A DNA stretch of 10,019 nucleotides from QNZT01 sp964651755 (GTDB lineage Bacteria > Campylobacterota > Campylobacteria > Campylobacterales > QNZT01), in the NCBI GenBank assembly GCA_964651755.1, contig CAZYZD010000081.1:1-10019 (forward strand). Reading direction: 5' to 3'. The notes under the pieces were generated by a model. That model saw nothing but the letters and a program-made list of their open reading frames with translations. It was not told the origin of the DNA and did no database searches. The position numbers were made by a program, and so were the translations under genes. Shown here one piece after another: positions 1 through 6,347 of this stretch. The first letter of the stretch is position 1, and every line of letters begins with the position of its first letter.

Positions 1-1
1 T

Positions 2-892
2 ATGAAGATTTTAATCGTTGAAAATGAGATTTATTTAGCACAAAGTATTTCAACAAAACTTACGGAACTGGGGCATAACTGCGAAGTTGCCACCACAATC
101 AAAGACGCTATCAAAGAGGAAGAGTTTGATGCAGTACTGCTCTCTACCAATATTTCGGGGCAGAATTTTTACCCTGTTATCGAACATTATAAAAATGCTA
201 TCATTATCCTGATGGTTTCCTATGTCAGTAACGATACTGTCTCAGGACCGCTTAAAGCAGGAGCAAACGACTATATTCTCAAACCTTTCATGATTGAGGA
301 ACTGGTACGTAAACTCAACCATCTGCAGGACTATATCAACTTTAAAAAAGAGAATGAAACCTACCGAAGTTACATCGACCACCTGCTGAAAAAAAGACCA
401 CCGCTGGAGATTACCAATAAAACAAAACTCCCATTGCTTTTAAAAGTAAATTACCAGAAAAATGCCGATGCAATCGTCTTTAAATATGCAAAAGATTTCA
501 ACGAATCTTTTACCTTTATTTCACTTGACGATGCCGATGCTCTTTCACAGCTTAAAAAGATTCATGACAGTGAACTGATCTATCTGATTAATTTCCAGAA
601 CCTTAAAAAAAGTGACAAGAGTAAAGTTTTATCACTGATTCAAAACAGGCGTGTTATACTCTCGACCACTGATATGAACGATGAAACCGAAGAGATAGAG
701 AGTATCGAAGTCAAAAATGACGAAGGTGTTTTTGAAAAAGGAGATATCCTTTCTATCGAAAACTATGTCAAATATATCATCGTCAAATATCAAAATAAAT
801 TTCCGGATACGGAGCTTTCCAAAAAACTCGGTATTTCAAGAAAAAGCTTATGGGAAAAACGAAAGAAATATGGGATCTCCAAAAAGAAATAA
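2..892 (+). CDS. cemR: CemR/HP1021-type atypical response regulator
   Basis: This 296-residue transcription regulator matches the orphan response regulator HP1021 of Helicobacter pylori and Cj1608 of Campylobacter jejuni in length, domain order and gene neighbourhood. In those species the family controls energy metabolism genes, redox responses and replication initiation. An N-terminal receiver fold (about 1-105) keeps an acidic start (E7, E9), S73 and K94 in the YILKP motif. The phospho-acceptor site after the beta-3 strand (DAVLLS) is S48 instead of Asp, so ordinary phosphorelay is unlikely. A charged helix (about 105-130) leads to a central region of unclear fold, then a C-terminal Fis-type helix-turn-helix (about 271-291, LSKKLGISRKSLWEKR). 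No Walker A or GAFTGA motif is present, so it is not a sigma-54 activator. There is one cysteine, C27. The ATG is two bases into the window, so its ribosome site cannot be seen. Its last 23 bases overlap the next gene. Confidence 0.88.
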   Translation: MKILIVENEIYLAQSISTKLTELGHNCEVATTIKDAIKEEEFDAVLLSTNISGQNFYPVIEHYKNAIIILMVSYVSNDTVSGPLKAGANDYILKPFMIEELVRKLNHLQDYINFKKENETYRSYIDHLLKKRPPLEITNKTKLPLLLKVNYQKNADAIVFKYAKDFNESFTFISLDDADALSQLKKIHDSELIYLINFQNLKKSDKSKVLSLIQNRRVILSTTDMNDETEEIESIEVKNDEGVFEKGDILSIENYVKYIIVKYQNKFPDTELSKKLGISRKSLWEKRKKYGISKKK

Positions 893-2060
893 CGAACTTC
901 ACATAGACAACGAAGCCCTCACCACACTTGCGATGGCAAAAGAGGGCATCCTCTCTCCAGTCGATAAACTGATGAACCGCCAGGAAGCCGAAGAGGTAGA
1001 CCGGACATCACGATATAAAGGGTGTTTTTTCCCTTTTTCCTTTATCCTAGCCCCTGCCGGAAACCGTAATGAAAATGTACTCAAACAAGCAAAAAAAGGA
1101 GATCTTCTCTATATTGTCGTAGACGGGGAAAACCGCGGCGAAATTATCGTAGAAGACATCTTTGAAATCGACAGAAACCAACGTATAGAAAAGATTTTCG
1201 GAACCACGGACCCTACCCATCCGGGTGTCAAAGATACACGCAACCGACTGGGAAAATATGCTGTCAGCGGAGAGTACAAAATCGACTGCAGCAGTATCCG
1301 AACCGTTAAAAATGCAATCGAGACAATGATAGAACGCACCAGAGCAAAAAAAATATCTGCTATCATGGTTTCCGCAAAACCGCTTCACAGAGGACATGAA
1401 AGATTTATCCGTATGACACTCGAACAGAGTGACTTGCTGGTACTCTTCCTGCTAAAACCTTACAAAAAAGATACCTATGCCTATGATCTGAGACTCAAGA
1501 CACTGAAATATTTTGTCGATAACTTCCTTCCCCGAAACAAAGTATTGATTGTACCATTTGAAAATACCTATATATTTGCAGGTTTCAACAATATCATCCT
1601 CGATGCTATCGCTGCGCGTAACTTTGGATGTACCGATCTGGCGGTGGGACAAAACCATGCAGGTATCGGACTCTATTATGACAAAACCGGAACCAAATCG
1701 ATCGTTGACCAGTACCCTGACCTCAATATCCAGATCAGTGTCAGCAACGAATTTGTCTACTGCAACGAGTGTAAAACGCTTGTCAGTACCAAAACCTGTC
1801 CCCACGGCAGCCACCACCATATCTCGTACAACTCCGAATTTATCCTGGAACTGCTCAATGCAGGAGTACTCCCGCCTGCTGTACTTGTCAGAAAGGAGAT
1901 TTCTGCTATCCTTTTAAGCGATCTTTATCCAAACAGGTTTAATAAAATCATTCAAAAATTCAATAACTTTTTCCCAAGCGAGGGACTGTTGGAAGAGATG
2001 ACCGAAGAGAAGTTCTATCTGGAGATCATGAAACTCCACCAAACTGTATCACTTACCTAA
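870..2060 (+). CDS. sat: ATP-sulfurylase (Sat)-like protein with altered active site
   Basis: This 396-residue protein has the length and domain order of monofunctional sulfate adenylyltransferase: an N-terminal PUA-like part, with the family's GTTDPTHPGV stretch at 111-120, then a nucleotidyltransferase fold with HxxH (H173, H176), a GQNHAG loop (260-265) and a probable zinc site (C298, C301, C310, with His 312 and 315-317). Genuine enzymes have QxRN just before the first His and GRDHAG in the loop. Here those are VSAK and GQNHAG, so both conserved arginines are gone, and the usual SGTxxR near the C-terminus reads SYNSEF. Formation of adenylyl sulfate is therefore doubtful; another nucleotidyl transfer, or a binding role, is possible. 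The ATG at 870 gives the family's normal N-terminus and overlaps cemR by 23 bases. Upstream there is only a purine-rich GAAAGAAA, so coupling to cemR translation is likely. The cemR-sat-pgpA order is recalled from C. jejuni. Confidence 0.75.
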   Translation: MGSPKRNNELHIDNEALTTLAMAKEGILSPVDKLMNRQEAEEVDRTSRYKGCFFPFSFILAPAGNRNENVLKQAKKGDLLYIVVDGENRGEIIVEDIFEIDRNQRIEKIFGTTDPTHPGVKDTRNRLGKYAVSGEYKIDCSSIRTVKNAIETMIERTRAKKISAIMVSAKPLHRGHERFIRMTLEQSDLLVLFLLKPYKKDTYAYDLRLKTLKYFVDNFLPRNKVLIVPFENTYIFAGFNNIILDAIAARNFGCTDLAVGQNHAGIGLYYDKTGTKSIVDQYPDLNIQISVSNEFVYCNECKTLVSTKTCPHGSHHHISYNSEFILELLNAGVLPPAVLVRKEISAILLSDLYPNRFNKIIQKFNNFFPSEGLLEEMTEEKFYLEIMKLHQTVSLT

Positions 2061-2071
2061 AAAGGCTATCT

Positions 2072-2533
2072 ATGCGCAGACTTTTTTTAACATTTTTCTA
2101 TACCGGACTTTTACCCAAAGCACCGGGAACCTGGGGTACCATCGCCGGAGCGATTGCCGCTTTGCCGATTATCTACTATTTTCCGCCTACAACACTTTTT
2201 CTGGCAACAGCGCTGCTAAGTCTGATAGCCATCAATGAAATCAACAAAGAAGAAGCCCAAAGCGGCATACATGATGCCAGTGAAATCGTCATCGACGAAG
2301 TAGCAGGAATCTGGCTGGCGCTCTCTATGAGTTCGGGAAGCTGGGCACAGATCATCCTGAGTGTACTCTACTTCAGACTATTTGACATCTGGAAACCCTC
2401 TGTCATAGGACGTATCGACCGTGAAGTCAAAGGCGGTCCAGGTGTGATGGGAGATGATCTCCTGGCAGGTGTCTTTGCAGCTATCTGCTCCGCGGGAACA
2501 TATCAGGTACTTACCTATTTCTCACTTATATAA
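2072..2533 (+). CDS. pgpA: Phosphatidylglycerophosphatase A
   Basis: This 153-residue membrane enzyme removes the terminal phosphate of phosphatidylglycerophosphate to give phosphatidylglycerol. All PgpA signatures are present in order: GLLPKAPGTWGT (12-23), the acidic DASEIVIDEVAG (68-79) and FRLFDIWKP (101-109) followed by D116 and GGPGVMGDD (121-129). The Asp/Glu residues of these motifs are the expected metal and catalytic ligands. Hydrophobic segments near 24-55, 80-105 and 130-150 fit an inner-membrane protein, and the length is normal. The start is supported by AAGG about 8 bases before the ATG. It lies 11 bases after the Sat-like gene and is probably the last gene of that operon; an inverted repeat follows at 2561-2581. 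Confidence 0.95.
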   Translation: MRRLFLTFFYTGLLPKAPGTWGTIAGAIAALPIIYYFPPTTLFLATALLSLIAINEINKEEAQSGIHDASEIVIDEVAGIWLALSMSSGSWAQIILSVLYFRLFDIWKPSVIGRIDREVKGGPGVMGDDLLAGVFAAICSAGTYQVLTYFSLI

Positions 2534-2560
2534 AGTGAAAAATGTCTGTTCAGAACTCAA

Positions 2561-2581
2561 CGTGAGTGATTTCCACTCACG
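2561..2581. terminator. Inverted repeat between convergent genes, candidate bidirectional terminator
   Basis: CGTGAGTG and CACTCACG form a perfect 8-bp stem around the five-base loop ATTTC. It sits 27 bases past the pgpA stop and 12 bases before the end of the convergent thioesterase-like gene, where a shared terminator would be expected. The T-tract is poor on both sides, so intrinsic termination may be weak. Confidence 0.5.
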
Positions 2582-2593
2582 CTAAATCATTAT

Positions 2594-3004
2594 TTACATC
2601 CTCTGCATAAACCAGCTAAATACTCCTCGCATTGTCACAACATCATCCACATCATAAACCTCAACCGTAACATTGATCAATGCACGTCCCTTTTTCTCAA
2701 ACTTGTCGAGAAACTTTGCCGCTGCTTCTTCCTCCACAAATGCCCTGGCATATATCTCTGTCGTTGCGGGCTGTTTATATTTTATTTCACAGCTTCGTAA
2801 AAGCGGAATCACTTTGTCCCGGTATTTGGGAAAGAGATTTTGCAGAAAGTAGCCGCTTTGTGTTTCGGCTAATGTATACTGCGCTCCTGCATGAATAGTC
2901 TGCAAATGATTCTGTGTATATGCATAGTTTGGCAGCATCAAAACATCTGCATCTTTTGGCACAATACCTATATGAGAAATAAAGGGGATCCCGGTAATTT
3001 TCAT
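2594..3004 (-). CDS. Hotdog-fold thioesterase-like protein (DUF4442/PaaI-like)
   Basis: This 136-residue protein looks like a single hotdog domain of the kind found in acyl-CoA thioesterases and DUF4442 proteins. The best evidence is the segment 32-51 (NHLQTIHAGAQYTLAETQSG), which matches the family pattern of Asn/His, then H-x-G-A at the start of the central helix, then an acidic residue (E47). The C-terminal half alternates in beta-strand fashion (RALINVTVEVYD, VVTMRGVFSWF). There is no signal peptide, so it should be cytoplasmic. The substrate cannot be told from sequence. Its ATG overlaps the stop of the upstream AhpD-fold gene as ATGA, and GGAG lies 8 bases upstream, so the two are co-transcribed and translationally coupled. 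Confidence 0.7.
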   Translation of the reverse strand: MKITGIPFISHIGIVPKDADVLMLPNYAYTQNHLQTIHAGAQYTLAETQSGYFLQNLFPKYRDKVIPLLRSCEIKYKQPATTEIYARAFVEEEAAAKFLDKFEKKGRALINVTVEVYDVDDVVTMRGVFSWFMQRM

Positions 3005-3525
3005 GATGACTTCTCCATATATGCCGTGAGGATACGTCCGTTTCGCAGAATACTTCCAGCATGTTCGATCAAGTCAAAAACATCTTTTTGTCTCCATCCC
3101 ATATGGTAAAGCGTCTCAAAATCTCCCTTCTGACACGCACTGCTCTCATAAATAGCTTTGATCGCAAATGCCGCAAGTGCCTGATGTTTTGCATCGAATG
3201 GAACTTTTAGGATCTCTTCGACGACACTGTCAAGTTGTTCCTGGCTATACCCTTTTGCTTTTAGAAATTTTGTATTGAACATTTTACAGTAGGGATACGC
3301 CTCTTTGAACGCTATATGAAGCCGGATAAAACCAAACAGATCAGGATCAATGTGCGGATGCCTGGAAATACGTACAACTGAAGTTAAAAACTCTTCCAGA
3401 TAATCTGCTTCAATATTTCCAAGAAAGCGTACTTGCGGCGGTACCTCACCGTAAAGCACTTTCACTTTTTTGTAGATTTTTTCCAAACGCTCTTTTTGTG
3501 CACTGTTCTTTTCAACCATAAACAT
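3001..3525 (-). CDS. AhpD/carboxymuconolactone-decarboxylase-fold protein without the CxxC pair
   Basis: This 174-residue, largely helical protein resembles the AhpD/CMD superfamily: a helix with E75 and C80 (FKEAYPYCKMFN), a downstream helix rich in Ala (AKHQALAAFAIKAI), and a C-terminal GWRQKDVFDLIEHAGSILRNGRI stretch like the conserved last helices of such proteins. AhpD-type peroxidases use E-x(n)-C-x2-C-x3-H. Here the first Cys position is Y77 and the His position is N84, leaving only C80 in the motif; the other cysteine is C131. Classical disulfide peroxidase chemistry is thus unlikely. The start is the first ATG, with AAAGGA 6 bases upstream; M3 is an alternative. A NemR-like palindrome lies 18 bases upstream, so the TetR-family gene just before it is the likely regulator. 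Family assignment is moderate. Confidence 0.5.
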   Translation of the reverse strand: MFMVEKNSAQKERLEKIYKKVKVLYGEVPPQVRFLGNIEADYLEEFLTSVVRISRHPHIDPDLFGFIRLHIAFKEAYPYCKMFNTKFLKAKGYSQEQLDSVVEEILKVPFDAKHQALAAFAIKAIYESSACQKGDFETLYHMGWRQKDVFDLIEHAGSILRNGRILTAYMEKSS

Positions 3526-3543
3526 GAAACATCCTTTTACAAG

Positions 3544-3559
3544 TAGACTGATCGGTCTA
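3544..3559. promoter_or_regulatory. NemR-box-like operator palindrome
   Basis: TAGACTGATCGGTCTA is a 16-bp inverted repeat with one mismatched pair. It closely resembles the known NemR box (TAGACC-N4-GGTCTA) bound by TetR-family repressors. It lies 18 bases upstream of the AhpD-fold gene and 65 bases downstream of tetR, where a bound repressor would block transcription of the downstream pair. No confident -35/-10 can be picked next to it. No second copy is visible in front of tetR. Confidence 0.65.
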
Positions 3560-3623
3560 GTTTAACGCTAAAAGACTTTATCTGTGCTGAATAGCATAAA
3601 TAACTAGGAAGAGGTAATATATT

Positions 3624-4199
3624 TTACTTTTTCAGGCTCTGAAGAAGGAAGCTGCTATCTTTTAAAAACTGCTCACGGGACGAGACTTCTGCAGGGCGGG
3701 AGAGAAAACCCCAGCTCGAAGCGATAACATACCCGGCTATCTCTTCTGCATCTCCCTCCTTAATAGTTCCCTCTTTCATCCCAAAATGCAGTACTTTGGC
3801 AAGATTGGCACGCAGGTTTTCAAACTCCGCTTCACAAAGTGCAGCGATATCCCGGTCGAGTGCATCCATCTCAAACATCAGTCTGTGCAGCGGACAGCCA
3901 TGGGTAACAAGCATTTTATTATTGGCAATTTTTCGCATAGTATATTCAAGTATTTCCACTGCGGTGGCTTCTTTACGCATACGAAAATCAAAAAAATCCC
4001 GCACTTTGGGGATAAGCCGCTCTTTGATCATCGCTATTACCATACCTTTTTTGGAACCAAAATGGTGGTACATCGATCCTTTCGGAACTCCTGCTTTGTT
4101 TAAAATAGCAGCCGTACCCGCACCGCAATACCCGTAACGATATACCTCTTCAAAGGTGACATCCAAAAGTTTTTCTCTCGCTGATTGTTTCTCTTTCAT
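3624..4199 (-). CDS. TetR/AcrR-family transcriptional repressor (NemR-like)
   Basis: This 191-residue regulator has a textbook TetR N-terminal domain: AREKLLDVTFEEVYRYGY (7-24), then the helix-turn-helix G-A-G-T-A-A-I-L-N-K-A-G-V-P-K-G-S-M-Y-H-H-F (26-47) and SKKGM. The ligand-binding half includes HGCPLHRLMFEMDALDRDI (100-118), in which C102 falls near the electrophile-sensing C106 of E. coli NemR; C25 and C122 are also present. Together with the NemR-box-like site downstream, this suggests sensing of a reactive or electrophilic compound, but the ligand is unknown. I chose the ATG at 4199, because a longer version from TTG at 4226 has no ribosome site and an atypical N-terminal extension. 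It precedes the two genes it probably controls, with a 98-base gap. Confidence 0.85.
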   Translation of the reverse strand: MKEKQSAREKLLDVTFEEVYRYGYCGAGTAAILNKAGVPKGSMYHHFGSKKGMVIAMIKERLIPKVRDFFDFRMRKEATAVEILEYTMRKIANNKMLVTHGCPLHRLMFEMDALDRDIAALCEAEFENLRANLAKVLHFGMKEGTIKEGDAEEIAGYVIASSWGFLSRPAEVSSREQFLKDSSFLLQSLKK

Positions 4200-4205
4200 G
4201 AAGTG

Positions 4206-4211
4206 ATTATA
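4206..4211 (-). promoter_or_regulatory. Candidate -10 box of tetR
   Basis: Read on the minus strand, a perfect TATAAT lies only 6 bases before the chosen tetR ATG. The -35 is poor (TGTAAA, 18 bases upstream). If real, transcription would begin at or next to the ATG and the mRNA would be leaderless. It may instead be a chance match in AT-rich DNA. Confidence 0.3.
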
Positions 4212-4339
4212 TCTCTCTTTTGCCAAATTTTTACATTTTTATACCAAAACTCTTCAGCTTTTTCTAAACAAAACCGATATAACATATCTAATAGTTTATA
4301 AGCAAAAATTATATTGCAATAAAATCAGGAGATAACATT

Positions 4340-5149
4340 TTGAAATACTTTATTCAAAAAATTCTTTTTACCCTACTCTTTTTCGTCACACTTCATGAAG
4401 CATTCGAGATCGATCCCTTCAATCCCGGAGCCTCTTTGACAGAAAATTTCAGTACCAACTGCCTGCAAATGACACAAAGTCAGCAAATACTCAAAGCCTA
4501 TCTTATGATAGCCCTCAACAGCAAATTTCAAAATCCAAAAGAAAATCTGGCAAAAGCGATTGTGGATTATGACAAACGCGCGCATCAGGTACGTGCCTAT
4601 TTTCACAAATTGCTGGGAGATAAGAATCAGGCAGCAAAAGATGCCTTTGACGAAGCGATGCGGCTCTGGCAGGAAAACAAAAAGATGCTCGAACAACCGC
4701 CTCGGCAGGAAAATGCACTGAAGATCAAGGAAAACTTTTTACATATGATCAACAAACTGCTGGAAGGCACAAAACCACTTGCCACACCGGATCTGGAACT
4801 GATCTCACTTACAGGAAAGCTCTGCCGGAAACCGGTTGAAATCACCAACGACTACCTCATGCGCATCTGGGGTGTCAATATACCAAATTATGAAAATGAA
4901 GTTGCCGGGATTATGCGAAACTTCCATATAAATCTCAGAACACTTGCTGCAAACAAACTGAACAATCAGGAGAGCCGTGCACTTCTGGAGCGTGCAAGAA
5001 AGCAGTTTATGTTTTTTGAAATCATGTACAAAGCAAAAACGAGATTTATCCCCCATCTCCTTTCCAAAAAAGCAGATGACAACTTCCTGATTATCCGTCA
5101 GATTAAAATGATTTATAAAAAAGAGGCAGAAAAAGATATGGAAAAATAG
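4340..5149 (+). CDS. Secreted helical protein resembling a duplicated PilJ/NarX-type sensor domain
   Basis: This 269-residue protein starts with TTG, supported by AGGAG 8 bases upstream. Residues 1-21 form a signal peptide (Lys-containing start, LFTLLFFVTL core, likely cut near HEA). The rest is helical. Residues 37-90 (CLQMTQSQQILKAYLMIAL and following) resemble the type IV pili chemotaxis-transducer/NarX N-terminal domain (PilJ), whose hallmark is an R-Q-R-M-L-S-Q-R-I-like helix. Residues 160-205 (LCRKPVEITNDYLMRIWG and following) look like a second, weaker copy. Both copies begin with a cysteine (C41, C162). There is no second membrane segment and no output domain, so it would be a free periplasmic protein, perhaps a ligand-binding partner of a separate sensor. 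It is divergent from tetR and its function is unknown. Confidence 0.6.
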   Translation: MKYFIQKILFTLLFFVTLHEAFEIDPFNPGASLTENFSTNCLQMTQSQQILKAYLMIALNSKFQNPKENLAKAIVDYDKRAHQVRAYFHKLLGDKNQAAKDAFDEAMRLWQENKKMLEQPPRQENALKIKENFLHMINKLLEGTKPLATPDLELISLTGKLCRKPVEITNDYLMRIWGVNIPNYENEVAGIMRNFHINLRTLAANKLNNQESRALLERARKQFMFFEIMYKAKTRFIPHLLSKKADDNFLIIRQIKMIYKKEAEKDMEK

Positions 5150-5162
5150 TATTGTATTGTTT

Positions 5163-5186
5163 ATGAGAGTAAAACTTTACTCTCAT
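5163..5186. terminator. Strong inverted repeat between convergent genes, candidate bidirectional terminator
   Basis: ATGAGAGTAA (5163-5172) pairs perfectly with TTACTCTCAT (5177-5186) across the loop AACT, a 10-bp stem. It lies 14 bases past the PilJ-like gene's stop and 20 bases before the end of the convergent yeiH gene. No T-tract follows on either strand, so it may act as a 3'-end stabiliser or a Rho-assisted stop. Confidence 0.5.
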
Positions 5187-5205
5187 GATGATCAGAAAAA
5201 TTAGT

Positions 5206-6270
5206 TTAAAAGATGCTTGTTATAACCTTTGTTACGACAAAGCCACCAACTACCAGCCATGCGAACATCGCTGTAGCGGTATAGAGGGGTGCCAGTCCAA
5301 GTCCTTTGAACTTTGAAAAGATTGTACCCATACCCAGCGCGGTCATTGCCATCGTCAGTAAAAAGGTATCGATCTCATTGATCACACCAACAACATTTTC
5401 CGGTACGATATGCAGTGAGTTAAATCCTGCAACAGCGATAAAATAGACTGCAAACCATGGAATGACCAGTTTCACTCCACTGCTCTCTCCACCGCTCTTT
5501 TTTGCACGCATAGAGAGGTAGATTCCCAGTACAATCAGCATCGGCGCAATCATAATCACACGTGTCATCTTGACAATAACAGCGGAGTTTGCCATATCTG
5601 CCGGTGCCCCTGGAATCGAAGCCGGAACAGCGACGACCTGTGCCACTTCATGAATCGTACCGCCTACATAAATACCAAACTGCTGCGGATCCATATGTAA
5701 AAAACCTGTTGCAGGTTCGATGATAGAAGCATACAAAACAGGATACAGAAACATTGAAATCGTACCGAAAAGAACTACCATAGAAACGGCAATCGCTGCT
5801 TTGTAGCCTTCGGATTTTAAAACCGGTTCCGTCGCAAGTACCGCTGCTGCACCACATACCGACGCACCTGCTGCTGTCAGCATGGAGGTATCCTCTTCCA
5901 TTTTAAAGATTTTATGTCCCAGATAGGTTCCCAGAAAGAAAGTGGTACTTAACATAATCAGTGAAACCATAAATCCTTCCATACCCACATCCATAATCTC
6001 CTGAAAAGTCAGACGAAAACCGTAAAAGACAATCGCAAAACGAAGTATCTTTTTTGCCGAAAAAGTGATACCCGTTCCCCAGGCTTCCGGGATCTGGTTG
6101 TGCAGTGTATTGGCGTAAAAGATACCCATCACGATACCGATTACAAGAGGAGAAATTCCCAGAGCTCTGACAAATGCCAGATTTGCAATCATCGTTGCAG
6201 CTGCCGCGAAAATAGCAACAAAGATAATACCGCTGATAGTACCTTTACGATTTTCAGGTGAAAATGCCAT
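5206..6270 (-). CDS. yeiH: YeiH-family putative sulfate/sulfite exporter
   Basis: This 354-residue inner-membrane protein belongs to the UPF0324/YeiH family, usually annotated as putative sulfate exporter. Family signatures include GIVMGIFYANTL (about 45-56), KILRFAIVFYGFRLTF (about 74-89), the GASVCGAAAVLATEP stretch (about 135-149) and GGTIHEVAQVVAV (about 203-215). The hydrophobicity pattern gives roughly ten membrane helices, and the length is normal. Two ATGs compete: the first, at 6276, touches the ribosome site, while the second, at 6270, has AAGGA at a 5-base spacing, so I prefer 6270. It is transcribed divergently from a YeiE/CysL-like LysR gene, as in E. coli, where YeiE responds to sulfite. 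Export of sulfite or a related anion is the most likely role; the substrate is not proven. Confidence 0.9.
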   Translation of the reverse strand: MAFSPENRKGTISGIIFVAIFAAAATMIANLAFVRALGISPLVIGIVMGIFYANTLHNQIPEAWGTGITFSAKKILRFAIVFYGFRLTFQEIMDVGMEGFMVSLIMLSTTFFLGTYLGHKIFKMEEDTSMLTAAGASVCGAAAVLATEPVLKSEGYKAAIAVSMVVLFGTISMFLYPVLYASIIEPATGFLHMDPQQFGIYVGGTIHEVAQVVAVPASIPGAPADMANSAVIVKMTRVIMIAPMLIVLGIYLSMRAKKSGGESSGVKLVIPWFAVYFIAVAGFNSLHIVPENVVGVINEIDTFLLTMAMTALGMGTIFSKFKGLGLAPLYTATAMFAWLVVGGFVVTKVITSIF

Positions 6271-6292
6271 AGTCATCCTTAATAATAATTTT

Positions 6293-6306
6293 TTGTGATA
6301 TTACAA
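6293..6306. promoter_or_regulatory. Candidate LysR-type operator
   Basis: TTGTGATATTACAA is a near-perfect 14-bp inverted repeat (only the g/t pair at positions 5 and 10 mismatches) and fits the LysR consensus T-N11-A. It sits between the divergent yeiH and lysR genes, just downstream of a possible yeiH -10 (TATACT, minus strand, 6312-6317). Binding there would be expected to repress yeiH or to be one of several sites. Confidence 0.4.
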
Positions 6307-6319
6307 TAAAAAGTATAAT

Positions 6320-6347
6320 TTGTAAAATATATAAAACTTGATATAAT
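6320..6347 (+). promoter_or_regulatory. Candidate promoter of the LysR gene
   Basis: TTGTAA (6320-6325) and a perfect TATAAT (6342-6347) are 16 bases apart, a plausible housekeeping promoter 29 bases before the lysR ATG. Its -10 lies inside a direct repeat (TTGATAT at 6338-6344 and 6350-6356), so regulator binding could affect lysR itself. Confidence 0.55.

Noticed and set aside
717..869. Longer version of the Sat-like gene starting at ATG 717
   Set aside because: The extra 51 residues would overlap 176 bases of cemR, look nothing like the Sat family, and lack a ribosome site; the ATG at 870 gives the family's normal N-terminus.
1452..1820. Open frames of about 122 codons on either strand inside the Sat-like gene
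   Set aside because: They are shadows of the coding frame with no ribosome site or family resemblance.
870..2060. Sulfate-assimilation operon (Sat together with the nearby YeiH transporter)
   Set aside because: The Sat-like protein lacks key sulfate-binding residues, no other assimilation gene is present, and YeiH lies over 3 kb away on the opposite strand with its own regulator.
4200..4226. TTG start extending TetR by nine residues
   Set aside because: No ribosome binding site precedes it and the added residues are atypical for TetR proteins; the ATG at 4199 fits the usual length.
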